A DNA stretch of 7,447 nt from Betaproteobacteria bacterium (GTDB lineage Bacteria > Pseudomonadota > Gammaproteobacteria > Burkholderiales > Rhodocyclaceae), in contig BNUB01000098.1 of assembly GCA_025997045.1 (NCBI GenBank), positions 1 through 7,447 of the forward strand, read 5' to 3'. A program made the position numbers and the translations under genes. Below are positions 1-6,644 of this stretch, one piece after another. The notes beneath the pieces were generated by a model, which did no database searches, was not told the DNA's origin, and saw nothing but the letters and a program-made list of their open reading frames with translations. Numbering within the stretch: position 1 is the first letter of the stretch; the number at the start of each line of letters is the position of its first letter.

Positions 1-1908
1 CCAGGCGGGCGCACCGATGCCGACCGTGGCAATGGGCGCCGAGGTGACATCCCCACTCCATGTGTCGGTTTTGAATGTTGAAGCGTAAATGCGTGCCGGG
101 GAGGAAGCATCTGCGCCTTGCTGGGCACCATTCGTCCCCAGTTGACCGGATGCACCTGCGCTCGCGCCGATGGAGTTGATGATGGACTTCATGCCGTCGA
201 CGAATTCTTGCGGTTTGTTTGCCGAGAAGAAATCGCCGTGACCGTTGACCCCGGCGTGGAGGAGGTCGTCGATCTGATAAGTGCTACCATCGGGCCAGGT
301 GAAACCCGGTGCAGAGCCGTTGTTGATGGCGTTGAAGGCGTTAGTTTTGTTGGCGACGGACGGGGTAACGCCCAGGCCAATCGTGAAGGTGGTCATGTGC
401 TGCCACCAAGCCTTGTCGCGGGCGTTGGTGGCGCTGGGAACCTTGTTGTTGTCGTTCCCGTACAGTAAATCCTTGGCCCAGTAATACCAGGCCACATCCG
501 CCAGCGTGTTGCTGTAAGTATCCCTGAAAGGAAGCGTACTGGTGACGGGGACGCTCCCCGGGCTGCCATCTGCTTTAGGCGGCGCGGTAAATGTAGTGCT
601 TGTACCGCCACTGCCATCCTGCTCACCGGTTGCCACTGCGGCGCCTGCCTGGTTCCAGTAACCGTCCGTCATCAGAATGGTAAAGCTCTTGCGGCAGGCT
701 GCAGAGGGATTTGCGGCCAGCCCGGCAGCACCGGCAGCACCGTCTGTAGGGTCGTCCGCCCACGGCCCCAGCTTGTCGTTGCTGCCGGAGCGATCATAAT
801 ACTGCCCGGCTGCATCCAGCGCGTGGCGTAGCGGCGTGTTGCCAACGGGTTCGATCTTGAACAGCCAATCGTAGAACTTGGTTCTGTGCTCCAGAACAAA
901 CGGGCGTACGCCTTGCGTGACCGAATACACATCTTTCCCGTCTATTGTCGTTTTATCGAAGTCAGTTGGGGAGTTTCCAGCGGTGTAGGGCTTGCTCTTG
1001 TAGTAGATGCTCCCCCAGCCTACCCGGATACTGCTGTCAAGATCGACAAAAGCACGGCTGACGCCCGCCCTGGCGGCGTAGTTACGGGTACGGTAATAGG
1101 AATACCAGTTGGCAAAGTTCTGGCGCAGTTTTACTTGAGCCGCAGCCGTTCCTCCTGAGTCGGTCTCTCTCAGGATTCTGACCGGCAATCCGGACACTGG
1201 ATCATAATAATGGGCGGGAAGATTCGTCCCGCCAACGTTTTCTGTGGGGCGTTCGTGACTTGCGCCATAGTCTCGGGCATAGCTCGTATTACCCCCCACT
1301 GTGCAGCCAGGGTTGCCGACGGCAAAACGAGTACCGACATTGGCAGGTTGATCAAAACAAGCCCACATGGCATATGACCCACTACTGCACACACCGCCGT
1401 ATCTGGTATAAAAAATGCACCCAGGCATACTCTTGTCGGAACCATAATCCATGGTAGGCCTGTATTCCGTAGCGAGGTTGACTTTTTTCTTCAGCCCGTC
1501 TTCATAAGTGGTTGCTGTGTTATTCCGGTTCGGATCATAGCCATCTGACCAGGCACTGGTAAAGTTGGAATTCTCTACTTCAGTGCCATCGGCCTTGCGC
1601 GGAGGCGGATAATCTTCCCTCGGGTCAAAATAAAGCTTGTTGTGAACTGCAGACATAAATCTGTTTGCGGGTTGTCCAGGATCTTCCGAATACCCGCCTG
1701 CCATAGAATCCGGCATGTACGACCAGTACATCGACCCCGAATCGTCATGAATATAGAGCAGATTCGCCGGCGCCGTCGCACTAGTAGTGAGCGGGACATT
1801 GGGGATGGACAGATCTGCCAGGGCCGTTTCTCCGCAGGCCATGGACGCGACTATCAGCGTGTAAATAACCGAGCGCGCGGACCCTGGCCGCCGGTGATGG
1901 ACATTCAT
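1..1908 (-). CDS. pilY1: PilY1/PilC-like type IV pilus tip adhesin, N-terminal 636 residues (runs off left edge)
   Basis: Reading the minus strand from the ATG at 1908 gives one frame open through all 636 codons to base 1; the stop lies outside the window. The start is supported by AAGGAG at 1918-1923, nine bases upstream. The N-terminus is a Sec signal peptide (basic start, hydrophobic core about residues 14-25, cleavage likely after ALA at 31), followed by LSIPNVPL, which matches the mature start of the neighbouring paralogue. A von Willebrand A-like domain follows, with a full MIDAS: DDSGSM with D55, S57 and S59, NTPL with T358, and MTDGYW with D415. Members of this family sit at the pilus tip, prime pilus assembly with minor pilins and mediate adhesion and surface sensing. 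The C-terminal propeller would lie beyond the left edge. An unusual insert near residues 164-202 holds four cysteines (C164, C174, C184, C202). The gene may be read from its own promoter near 1960-1989 or together with the small upstream gene. Confidence 0.93.
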   Translation of the reverse strand, partial: MNVHHRRPGSARSVIYTLIVASMACGETALADLSIPNVPLTTSATAPANLLYIHDDSGSMYWSYMPDSMAGGYSEDPGQPANRFMSAVHNKLYFDPREDYPPPRKADGTEVENSNFTSAWSDGYDPNRNNTATTYEDGLKKKVNLATEYRPTMDYGSDKSMPGCIFYTRYGGVCSSGSYAMWACFDQPANVGTRFAVGNPGCTVGGNTSYARDYGASHERPTENVGGTNLPAHYYDPVSGLPVRILRETDSGGTAAAQVKLRQNFANWYSYYRTRNYAARAGVSRAFVDLDSSIRVGWGSIYYKSKPYTAGNSPTDFDKTTIDGKDVYSVTQGVRPFVLEHRTKFYDWLFKIEPVGNTPLRHALDAAGQYYDRSGSNDKLGPWADDPTDGAAGAAGLAANPSAACRKSFTILMTDGYWNQAGAAVATGEQDGSGGTSTTFTAPPKADGSPGSVPVTSTLPFRDTYSNTLADVAWYYWAKDLLYGNDNNKVPSATNARDKAWWQHMTTFTIGLGVTPSVANKTNAFNAINNGSAPGFTWPDGSTYQIDDLLHAGVNGHGDFFSANKPQEFVDGMKSIINSIGASAGASGQLGTNGAQQGADASSPARIYASTFKTDTWSGDVTSAPIATVGIGAPAW

Positions 1909-1959
1909 TTTATGTTACTCCTTTGCAGTGAGTCAAGACGAAGAAACGGCAACAAACGC

Positions 1960-1989
1960 TGTGTATCAATAAAACTTCATTGATGTCAA
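1960..1989 (-). promoter_or_regulatory. Candidate sigma-70-type promoter of the left pilY1-like gene
   Basis: On the minus strand there is a perfect TTGACA at 1989-1984. After 16 bases comes GATACA (1967-1962), a poor -10 match, which can also be read as an extended TG-type element, TGATACACA (1968-1960). The placement would give a leader of about 45-50 bases before the ATG at 1908, and it lies in an AT-rich stretch. The -35 is convincing and the -10 is weak, so an activator may be needed; two direct repeats lie just upstream (2017-2056). This is an inference from motif and position only. Confidence 0.4.
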
Positions 1990-2016
1990 GCTGAACAAGA
2001 ATAAACGCCCTTGAAA

Positions 2017-2056
2017 TAATGGATAACATGTTTTGGATATAATGGATAACGTGTTT
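2017..2056. repeat. Two 17-bp direct repeats upstream of the left pilY1-like promoter
   Basis: TAATGGATAACATGTTT (2017-2033) and TAATGGATAACGTGTTT (2040-2056) differ at one base and start 23 bp apart, roughly two helical turns. The nearer copy ends 27 bp upstream of the TTGACA at 1989-1984 on the minus strand, the usual position for tandem activator sites. The regulator is unknown. On the minus strand each copy contains TTATCCA, which resembles part of a DnaA box but does not complete it. Confidence 0.6.
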
Positions 2057-2081
2057 ATGCTTTATGAGCGGGCGGATTTGA

Positions 2082-2138
2082 CCATAGGCTTACTACCAGC
2101 GAATAATTGTCCTTAATGCGTTGTGTGTAAGCCTATGG
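2082..2138. repeat. Perfect 12-bp inverted repeat with 33-base loop
   Basis: CCATAGGCTTAC (2082-2093) and GTAAGCCTATGG (2127-2138) are exact reverse complements around a 33-base loop. The element lies in the 301-bp gap between the small proline-rich gene and the left pilY1-like gene. No T-run follows on either strand, so it is not an intrinsic terminator. No flanking target duplication is visible. It could be an RNA stem in a read-through transcript, a paired operator, or a remnant of a small mobile element; the sequence does not decide. Confidence 0.7.
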
Positions 2139-2209
2139 GGTTAAGCTTGGCGCGCACCTGAAAAGAAAAGGCGACGGGCGAGCCTTGGGTTGCGAATGAA
2201 TCAGGGTTT

Positions 2210-2428
2210 TTATGGTTGTTTTTGCGGCTGCGGGGGCGGTTTCGGCGCTCCGGGGGGTTGTCCGGGCTGTGGGATTGGAGTCGGTTCTGGACGATATGCC
2301 GGGTGTGTGGCAGAGATCTGCATATCACCAACACTTGGCGTGATTGTTGTCGCAGCCATGGCCGCGCCGCAGCCAGGCGACAAAACAGCCGCAAGCATCA
2401 GGGAATGCGGCAGGGAGTTGAGTTTCAT
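2210..2428 (-). CDS. Small exported proline-rich peptide (72 aa), function unknown
   Basis: The frame starts at ATG 2428 with AAGGA at 2436-2440, seven bases upstream, and ends with TAA at 2212-2210. Residues 1-25 look like a Sec signal peptide: MKLNSLPHSLMLAAVL, then a small-residue stretch with likely cleavage after AMA at 25. There is a cysteine at residue 20, but SPGC is not a proper lipobox, so a lipoprotein is less likely. The mature part of about 47 residues begins ATTITPSVGD and ends in a tail dominated by proline and glutamine (about residues 48-72), with no further cysteine and no membrane segment. I do not recognise a family. It lies between two pilY1-like genes, 301 bp upstream of the left one, and has a promoter-like block at 2490-2551 that is shared with the spacer upstream of the complete pilY1-like gene. 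The start signals and signal peptide make a real gene likely. A role at the cell surface or in the periplasm is inferred. Confidence 0.65.
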   Translation of the reverse strand: MKLNSLPHSLMLAAVLSPGCGAAMAATTITPSVGDMQISATHPAYRPEPTPIPQPGQPPGAPKPPPQPQKQP

Positions 2429-2489
2429 GATGAATTCCTTGTGCGGATGAAAGCAGGAAAACAGGCTTCATTTGGGTGAAAACCGCCGG

Positions 2490-2551
2490 ACTATAGTTGA
2501 TCTCTGGTACTGAAGCAGGGGCTGATCAGACGAAAGGTGGAATTTGCGCGA
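2490..2551 (-). promoter_or_regulatory. Conserved promoter-like block upstream of the small proline-rich gene
   Basis: These 62 bp match 6302-6363 at 52 positions with no gaps (counted by eye). Conservation fades past the edge nearest the downstream gene, where the minus strand reads TATAGT (2495-2490), a five-of-six match to the -10 consensus. A start point there would give a leader of about 55 bases to the ATG at 2428. The hexamer 17 bp upstream, CTGCTT, is a poor -35, so activation by a protein bound in the conserved block is plausible. It is an inference from conservation and position. Confidence 0.45.
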
Positions 2552-2571
2552 CGACTGGCGGTTAGTCTCTG

Positions 2572-2596
2572 CCCTGCAAATCATTGCAAAGGCAGA
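2572..2596. repeat. 25-bp repeat with TGCAA-N4-TTGCA dyad, copy 1
   Basis: This stretch is identical over 25 bp to 6575-6599. It contains a perfect short dyad, TGCAAATCATTGCA (2575-2588), of the form typical for a dimeric regulator site. In both spacers it lies just beyond the terminator of the preceding pilY1-like gene. Here it is about 80 bp upstream of the -10-like TATAGT. Confidence 0.7.
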
Positions 2597-2608
2597 CTTG
2601 AAACCCGC

Positions 2609-2646
2609 AAAAAAACAGCGCCAAACCCGAAGGCCAGACGCTGGTT
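2609..2646 (-). terminator. Intrinsic terminator of the complete pilY1-like gene
   Basis: Read on the minus strand, CAGCGTC pairs with GGCGCTG (one G-U pair). Inside it a short GCC/GGT stem closes a C(TTCG)G tetraloop, and seven T residues follow (2615-2609). It begins 54 bp past the TAA at 2702-2700. It is a diverged copy of the terminator at 6645-6684; the stem differences are partly absorbed by wobble pairs, which suggests the fold is maintained. Confidence 0.9.
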
Positions 2647-2689
2647 TAATGTATTACGGTATTACGATTAATGTATTACGGTATTGCGA
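2646..2689. repeat. 22-bp tandem duplication between stop codon and terminator
   Basis: The units 2646-2667 and 2668-2689 are directly adjacent and differ at one base (A2664 versus G2686). Each contains TTAATGTATTACGG. The matching position of the other spacer (from 6682) has a single TTAATGTATTACG, so the duplication is local to this copy, probably by replication slippage. Confidence 0.85.
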
Positions 2690-2699
2690 CAACTACTGC

Positions 2700-5600
2700 T
2701 TAGTTAATCAGTTCGCGCCAGGAGACGCGGCCCTTGATACCGCTGCTGCCGCAACCCGGGATGGGGCCACGTCCTGTGGCGGCAGACTCACCGCCCATGC
2801 CGCCAACAGTCACCGAGTCGGGCTTGCACAGATCGTCAGGCGGTGGTGGCAGTCCAGCCAGGAAGCCCAGACCTGCAGAACCGGGAACGCGGCCGTTTCT
2901 CTTGTCGCCGCTATCGACCTTGCCATCACCGTTGGTGTCGATGACCGGGAAGGCGAGCTCGCCGCCGGTGAAGGGGTCGATCAGGATCCAGTTGCTGCGC
3001 CCACCCTTTTCGCATGGATCAGTGGTCGGGACGTTGGACATCGCTTCGAGCACGAACAGCGATCCGCCTCTTGCTACCCGAACCGGGGCGACAATCCGTT
3101 CGCCTTTGTCGGAAGCGAGATCGAAGTCAATGTACCAGCCGCGGAAGCTGTCCATGTCGCCTGCGGTCGCTTGATCGGCATAGCGCAGCGTGACCGGCGT
3201 GCCATCGCTGAAGCTGCCGGTGCCTGCGGCGGTGAAATGCCGCTGTTTCAGGTCGGTGTGGATGATCGTGGCGTTGTTGTCGTCGATTAATCCGTACAGG
3301 CTTTGCACCTGCTGATTTTTCTTGTCGGTGATTTGCAGGTACTGACCGGTGCCGAAGAAGACCCACAGCTTGCCGTCAGTTTCGTTTTTCACCGCAAAGG
3401 GCGCAGCGGTGATCGGCTGGATTTGATTGAGCGGATTCCTGGCGACCAGCATGGGCACGGCGCTGCCGCCGAATGATGCTTGCCACGTCCCCGCGACCTC
3501 CTCGAAGCGCCACAGATTACCGTTCAGATCGCCCGCATAGATCGCGTCGGGGATGCCGTCATTATTGGCGTCGTAGGCGAACGGGGTGGACAGCCCGTTA
3601 TCGGGGCCGCCATTGACCACGACCTTCTGCTCGACGGCGCCGCTGAGAGTGTTGATGAAATAGAGCGCGGCCTTGCCACTGCAACTGTTGTAGCCATTGC
3701 CGACGATGGCGACCTGGGTGGACGATGACAATTTGGTGATAATCGGTTTGCCGAGGATGAGGCCCAGGTCTTTCACATTGTCGGAGTCAGTCGCGGCGCA
3801 AGTCGCGGGCGCGTTGAACTCCCATTTGACGTTGCCGGCGCCAAAGGAGACCGGGGTGGTGACGTCCAGCCCGTACAGCCCTTTTCCGCCACGGCCCAGC
3901 GCCCCGACCAGCATGTAGCTGGAAGCGGCGGCGGAATTCGCCACTACGGCTTCGCCATCGACGTAATACGCATGAACATAGTCGGTGTGGGAGAGGTCGG
4001 CGAGTTTGGGGAACAGGGCGGAAGGAATATAGGCGAACCGCTCGATGCCGGTGTCGGCATCGAAGGCGTGGAGCATGCCGTCGTTGGCGCCCTGATAAAC
4101 GGTCTTGGTCGCGGCGTGATAGTGCGGGGTGTTGTGCGGGCTGTCGCCCAGGGTGCTCGCGGAAGGTGGGGCGCGGAAGCGGTTGCGGAAGGCGCCGCCG
4201 TTTGCCACTTCTTTGGCGTTGCTGCCGCGCAGGAAGGCGAGCACATTTTCGCCGTGGGGGTCTGCATTTCCTGCCGCGAGCTCAGCTTTTTGCGTCGTGT
4301 TCAGGTTCGCCCAGTTGAACGTTATCCCGGTGCCGTCACTGCGGGTAAAGATACGGCGTGCGCCAGGCGCAGGCAGCCTGGCGGCGGCGCTCCATTCGGG
4401 GCTGGCGGCGATGGCGTTGCGGTGGGTCTCGGTAATGACGGAAACTTCCACCGAGCTCAGATCGCCGCTCCAGGTGTCGCTCTTGAACGACGAAGTGAAA
4501 TTGCGTGCCGCCGAAGCACCGGCTGCGCCCTGGGTGGCCTCGTTGGTGCCCAGCTTGCCGGAGCTGGCGGCGCCGCCGACGACGGAATTGAGGATGGCCT
4601 TGATTGCAGCGGAAAATGCGTCCGGGTCGGCGGCTGAGTAAAAACCGCCGTGGCCATTAACGGCTGCATGGAGCAGGTCGTCGATCTGATGGTACTTGCC
4701 CTCAGGCCATGCGAACGTCGTCGTGGAATTCGGCGTGCCCGTTGTGCTCGTGGGGCCAGTATCAATCGCGGTAAAAGGTGACTCCGTGTTGGTGATGATA
4801 TCGGGTCGTACACCGAGGCCAACGGAAAAGGTCGTCATGTGTTGCCAGAAAGCAGGATCCCTGGTTGATGTATTCACATTGTTCGTCAGACTGCCCTGGA
4901 GATCCGTCACCCAGTATTTCCATGCCACATCTGCCAAGGTGCCGGTGTAGTTATCCCTGAAAACATGCTTGTTCCAGGTGTGAGACACGCCATTTTTATC
5001 CGGCGGGGTGGTAAATGTGGTGGCCGTACCCGGCCCATCCACCGTAGTGGAGGTAAGCGAATCGGCGTTCCAGTAGCCGTCTGTCATTAAAATGGCGACG
5101 CTCTTGCGGCAGGACAGGCTCTTGGGGCTGGTGGAGAGCGCAGGGTCGTCCCGCCACGGCTCATCCTTCATATAATAAAGTCCCGCTGCATTCAATGCGC
5201 TCTTGAGCGGAGTACCGCCGTTGTGGTGAGGTCTCTTTATCCAGTCAAAAAAATTGGCTCGGGTAGTTTCGTTAAATAGGCGAACACCTTTAAGGTTGGC
5301 AGCCGGGTTGATTGTAGGGTTGCTGGCGTTGTTAAATACCTCGGTGTTGATAGAGTGGTAGCCGAGGCGGAATTTTCCCAGCAGATCAGGATTACTGAAT
5401 GCTTTAAGTATGCCTGCTCTGGCGATCATATCCCGTGTTCGATAATAGGAATACCAGTTGGCGAACTTCTGCGCCATGGGCGTGCCCGCAGTGATTGCTA
5501 CGTAGTTTGGCGAGCTGACAGTGCCGGCATTGTAATGCTTGTGCGTTGCGAAGCTGTAGCCTGCGCCAGTGAGAAATACGTGCGTACTGTAGGGGGCGCC

Positions 5601-6158
5601 ATTTCCATACCACAATTGCGGATACCAGGCAGTTGGTTTGTAATTAACGCTGAGGTCAACTGCCTTATTCATGCAATTACTTCCGGAGCAATAATATCGT
5701 GCCCAGGCAGGGTGATACTGACCACGTGGGTATTTCGCCGCAGTGCTGGGAAAGGGCACGGTTTCCTTCAACGGATCGTATCCGTTGAACCACGCAGCCT
5801 TAAAATTTGAATCTGTATATCCAGGGGGCGGGGGATACTCCCTGGCGGGGTCGAAATAGATTGTGTTGGTCTTTGATGACATGAACTTTGCGATGATTCG
5901 TGGATTTGAGTCACCCGCAGTAAATAAATTCCAGTCATCCCCCGGGATGAAGGCCCAGCTCATCGACGCGGAATTATCGTGAATGTACACGATGTTCGGT
6001 TCGGTGCCGGTTGCCACGGTCAGCGGGACACCAGGAATGCTGAGCGTAGCCAAAGCAGTGCCGCTCGCCGAAGCGAACGCCGCAGTGATGGCTATTGCCA
6101 GTGCACGAACACGGTGCCGTGGGTTGATATCGCGGTGTTTGCAAAATGGGGTGTTCAT
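2700..6158 (-). CDS. pilY1: PilY1/PilC-like type IV pilus tip adhesin, complete (1152 aa)
   Basis: The start is ATG 6158, with AGGAGA at 6163-6168 only four bases upstream; the stop is TAA 2702-2700. A Sec signal peptide (residues 1-37, cleavage likely after ALA) leads into LSIPGVPL. The N-terminal von Willebrand A-like domain keeps the MIDAS: DNSASM with D61, S63 and S65, GTPL with T316, and MTDGYW with D360. The C-terminal PilC/PilY beta-propeller (Neisseria PilC family) spans about residues 640-1010 and includes NDGMLHAFDADTG near 692 and PITAAP near 915. Its calcium loop DANNDGIPD (D863-D871) fits the DxNxDxxxD site known from Pseudomonas aeruginosa PilY1. A second acidic loop, DTNGDGKVDSGD, begins at D1074. 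The tail ends GIKGRVSWRELIN with C1111 and C1136. Size fits the family. The protein should sit at the pilus tip or on the outer membrane and act in adhesion, pilus priming and calcium-dependent control of retraction. No minor pilin gene is adjacent. Confidence 0.97.
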   Translation of the reverse strand: MNTPFCKHRDINPRHRVRALAIAITAAFASASGTALATLSIPGVPLTVATGTEPNIVYIHDNSASMSWAFIPGDDWNLFTAGDSNPRIIAKFMSSKTNTIYFDPAREYPPPPGYTDSNFKAAWFNGYDPLKETVPFPSTAAKYPRGQYHPAWARYYCSGSNCMNKAVDLSVNYKPTAWYPQLWYGNGAPYSTHVFLTGAGYSFATHKHYNAGTVSSPNYVAITAGTPMAQKFANWYSYYRTRDMIARAGILKAFSNPDLLGKFRLGYHSINTEVFNNASNPTINPAANLKGVRLFNETTRANFFDWIKRPHHNGGTPLKSALNAAGLYYMKDEPWRDDPALSTSPKSLSCRKSVAILMTDGYWNADSLTSTTVDGPGTATTFTTPPDKNGVSHTWNKHVFRDNYTGTLADVAWKYWVTDLQGSLTNNVNTSTRDPAFWQHMTTFSVGLGVRPDIITNTESPFTAIDTGPTSTTGTPNSTTTFAWPEGKYHQIDDLLHAAVNGHGGFYSAADPDAFSAAIKAILNSVVGGAASSGKLGTNEATQGAAGASAARNFTSSFKSDTWSGDLSSVEVSVITETHRNAIAASPEWSAAARLPAPGARRIFTRSDGTGITFNWANLNTTQKAELAAGNADPHGENVLAFLRGSNAKEVANGGAFRNRFRAPPSASTLGDSPHNTPHYHAATKTVYQGANDGMLHAFDADTGIERFAYIPSALFPKLADLSHTDYVHAYYVDGEAVVANSAAASSYMLVGALGRGGKGLYGLDVTTPVSFGAGNVKWEFNAPATCAATDSDNVKDLGLILGKPIITKLSSSTQVAIVGNGYNSCSGKAALYFINTLSGAVEQKVVVNGGPDNGLSTPFAYDANNDGIPDAIYAGDLNGNLWRFEEVAGTWQASFGGSAVPMLVARNPLNQIQPITAAPFAVKNETDGKLWVFFGTGQYLQITDKKNQQVQSLYGLIDDNNATIIHTDLKQRHFTAAGTGSFSDGTPVTLRYADQATAGDMDSFRGWYIDFDLASDKGERIVAPVRVARGGSLFVLEAMSNVPTTDPCEKGGRSNWILIDPFTGGELAFPVIDTNGDGKVDSGDKRNGRVPGSAGLGFLAGLPPPPDDLCKPDSVTVGGMGGESAATGRGPIPGCGSSGIKGRVSWRELIN

Positions 6159-6179
6159 GATCTCTCCTGAAGGGGGTTA

Positions 6180-6212
6180 CGACATACCATGTTTGCATGG
6201 TGAGCCATGTCG
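6180..6212 (-). promoter_or_regulatory. Leader hairpin just upstream of the complete pilY1-like gene
   Basis: On the minus strand CGACAT pairs with ATGTCG (outer arms 6207-6212 and 6180-6185), and ACCATG pairs with CATGGT (inner arms 6196-6201 and 6186-6191) around a four-base loop. A five-base bulge (6202-6206) lies on one side only. The hairpin ends 11 bases before the Shine-Dalgarno at 6163-6168. It may tune translation or mRNA stability; no T-run follows, so it is not a terminator. Confidence 0.5.
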
Positions 6213-6301
6213 AGAGGTGCTGCTGAGTTATAGTTATTCAACGGGGTTTGCCGTTGGCGGCGTGAATGGACTGGAGTGTGACGCTAATTGCCCATGCCTG
6301 A

Positions 6302-6363
6302 ACCATAGTCGGTCTCTGGTGCTGAAGTGGGGGCTGATTTGACGAATGGCGGAATTTGCGCGA
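6302..6363 (-). promoter_or_regulatory. Conserved promoter-like block upstream of the complete pilY1-like gene
   Basis: This is the counterpart of 2490-2551, with 52 of 62 positions the same. At the same edge the minus strand reads TATGGT (6307-6302), a weaker -10 than TATAGT in the other copy, and the hexamer 17 bp upstream is CCACTT, also weak. A start point just downstream would give a leader of about 135-140 bases that includes the hairpin at 6180-6212. Conservation is lost past the -10-like hexamer, which supports selection on an upstream regulatory region. Confidence 0.42.
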
Positions 6364-6375
6364 TGGGCGGTGTTT

Positions 6376-6574
6376 AGAGAAAATTAACAAATTACAATAA
6401 AACGGGGCATAATAAAGCATGCAAAAAGGATGTAAAAATGCCTGCATCCTTATCGGATTAACTGCGCAAAAGAATACTGGTGGAGAAAAATAAGGAGGCA
6501 GTCACGCAAATATAGCGAGGTAATTCGTGATGGATATAAAGCTATATTAAGTTTAATTTTATCTGGTCGTTCTA
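6376..6574. other. AT-rich segment present in this spacer only, no recognised gene
   Basis: Aligning the two intergenic spacers, the sequence runs from the promoter-like block straight into the 25-bp repeat in the left spacer (about 6 bp between), while here about 200 AT-rich bases intervene. The segment is either an insertion here or a deletion there. I see no transposase fragment, clear terminal inverted repeat or target duplication. A stop-free plus-strand frame crosses it (6436-6636) but lacks a usable start. A weak hairpin lies at 6423-6451. Confidence 0.55.
6423..6451 (-). terminator. Weak terminator-like hairpin in the AT-rich spacer segment
   Basis: On the minus strand AAGGATG pairs perfectly with CATCCTT around a 12-base loop, and the distal arm runs into five T residues (6427-6423). 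The stem is short and partly AT, so termination would be inefficient. It could act as a back-up to the strong terminator at 6645-6684 or be a chance structure. Confidence 0.25.
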
Positions 6575-6599
6575 CCCTGCAAATCATTGCAAAGGCAGA
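6575..6599. repeat. 25-bp repeat with TGCAA-N4-TTGCA dyad, copy 2
   Basis: It is identical to 2572-2596, with the dyad at 6578-6591. As in the other spacer it follows the terminator of the preceding pilY1-like gene, but here the AT-rich segment separates it from the promoter-like block, so the dyad is about 270 bp from the -10-like hexamer instead of about 80 bp. Confidence 0.7.
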
Positions 6600-6644
6600 G
6601 ATGTTGTTGCCGGATGATGGAAACAGAATTGCTTGAAGCCTCGC

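Noticed and set aside
1170..1445. Frameshift or pseudogene in the left pilY1-like gene, suggested by many short minus-strand frames there
   Set aside because: Direct translation from ATG 1908 is open for all 636 codons with MIDAS residues in register; the short frames are out-of-frame readings.
2017..2056. DnaA boxes suggested by TTATCCA in the direct repeats
   Set aside because: The consensus TTATCCACA is not completed in either copy, and nothing else suggests an origin.
2113..2394. 93-codon minus-strand frame overlapping the small proline-rich gene
   Set aside because: The overlapping 72-codon frame has a Shine-Dalgarno at proper spacing and a signal peptide; this one has neither.
2544..3290. 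248-codon plus-strand open frame starting in the spacer and running into the complete pilY1-like gene
   Set aside because: It crosses the terminator and tandem repeat and then lies antisense to the well-supported propeller and tail; the translation shows no recognisable domain.
3972..4637. 221-codon plus-strand open frame, and a second of 170 codons at 4129-4641
   Set aside because: Both are antisense to the middle of the complete pilY1-like gene, are alanine- and glycine-rich as expected from opposite-strand reading of GC-rich codons, and lack a ribosome binding site.
6436..6636. Stop-free plus-strand frame through the AT-rich spacer that reads LQIIAKA over the 25-bp repeat
   Set aside because: It has no usable start with a ribosome binding site before 6601 and runs into the terminator. 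The same peptide in the other spacer follows simply from identical DNA, so it is not independent evidence of coding. A gene remnant cannot be excluded.
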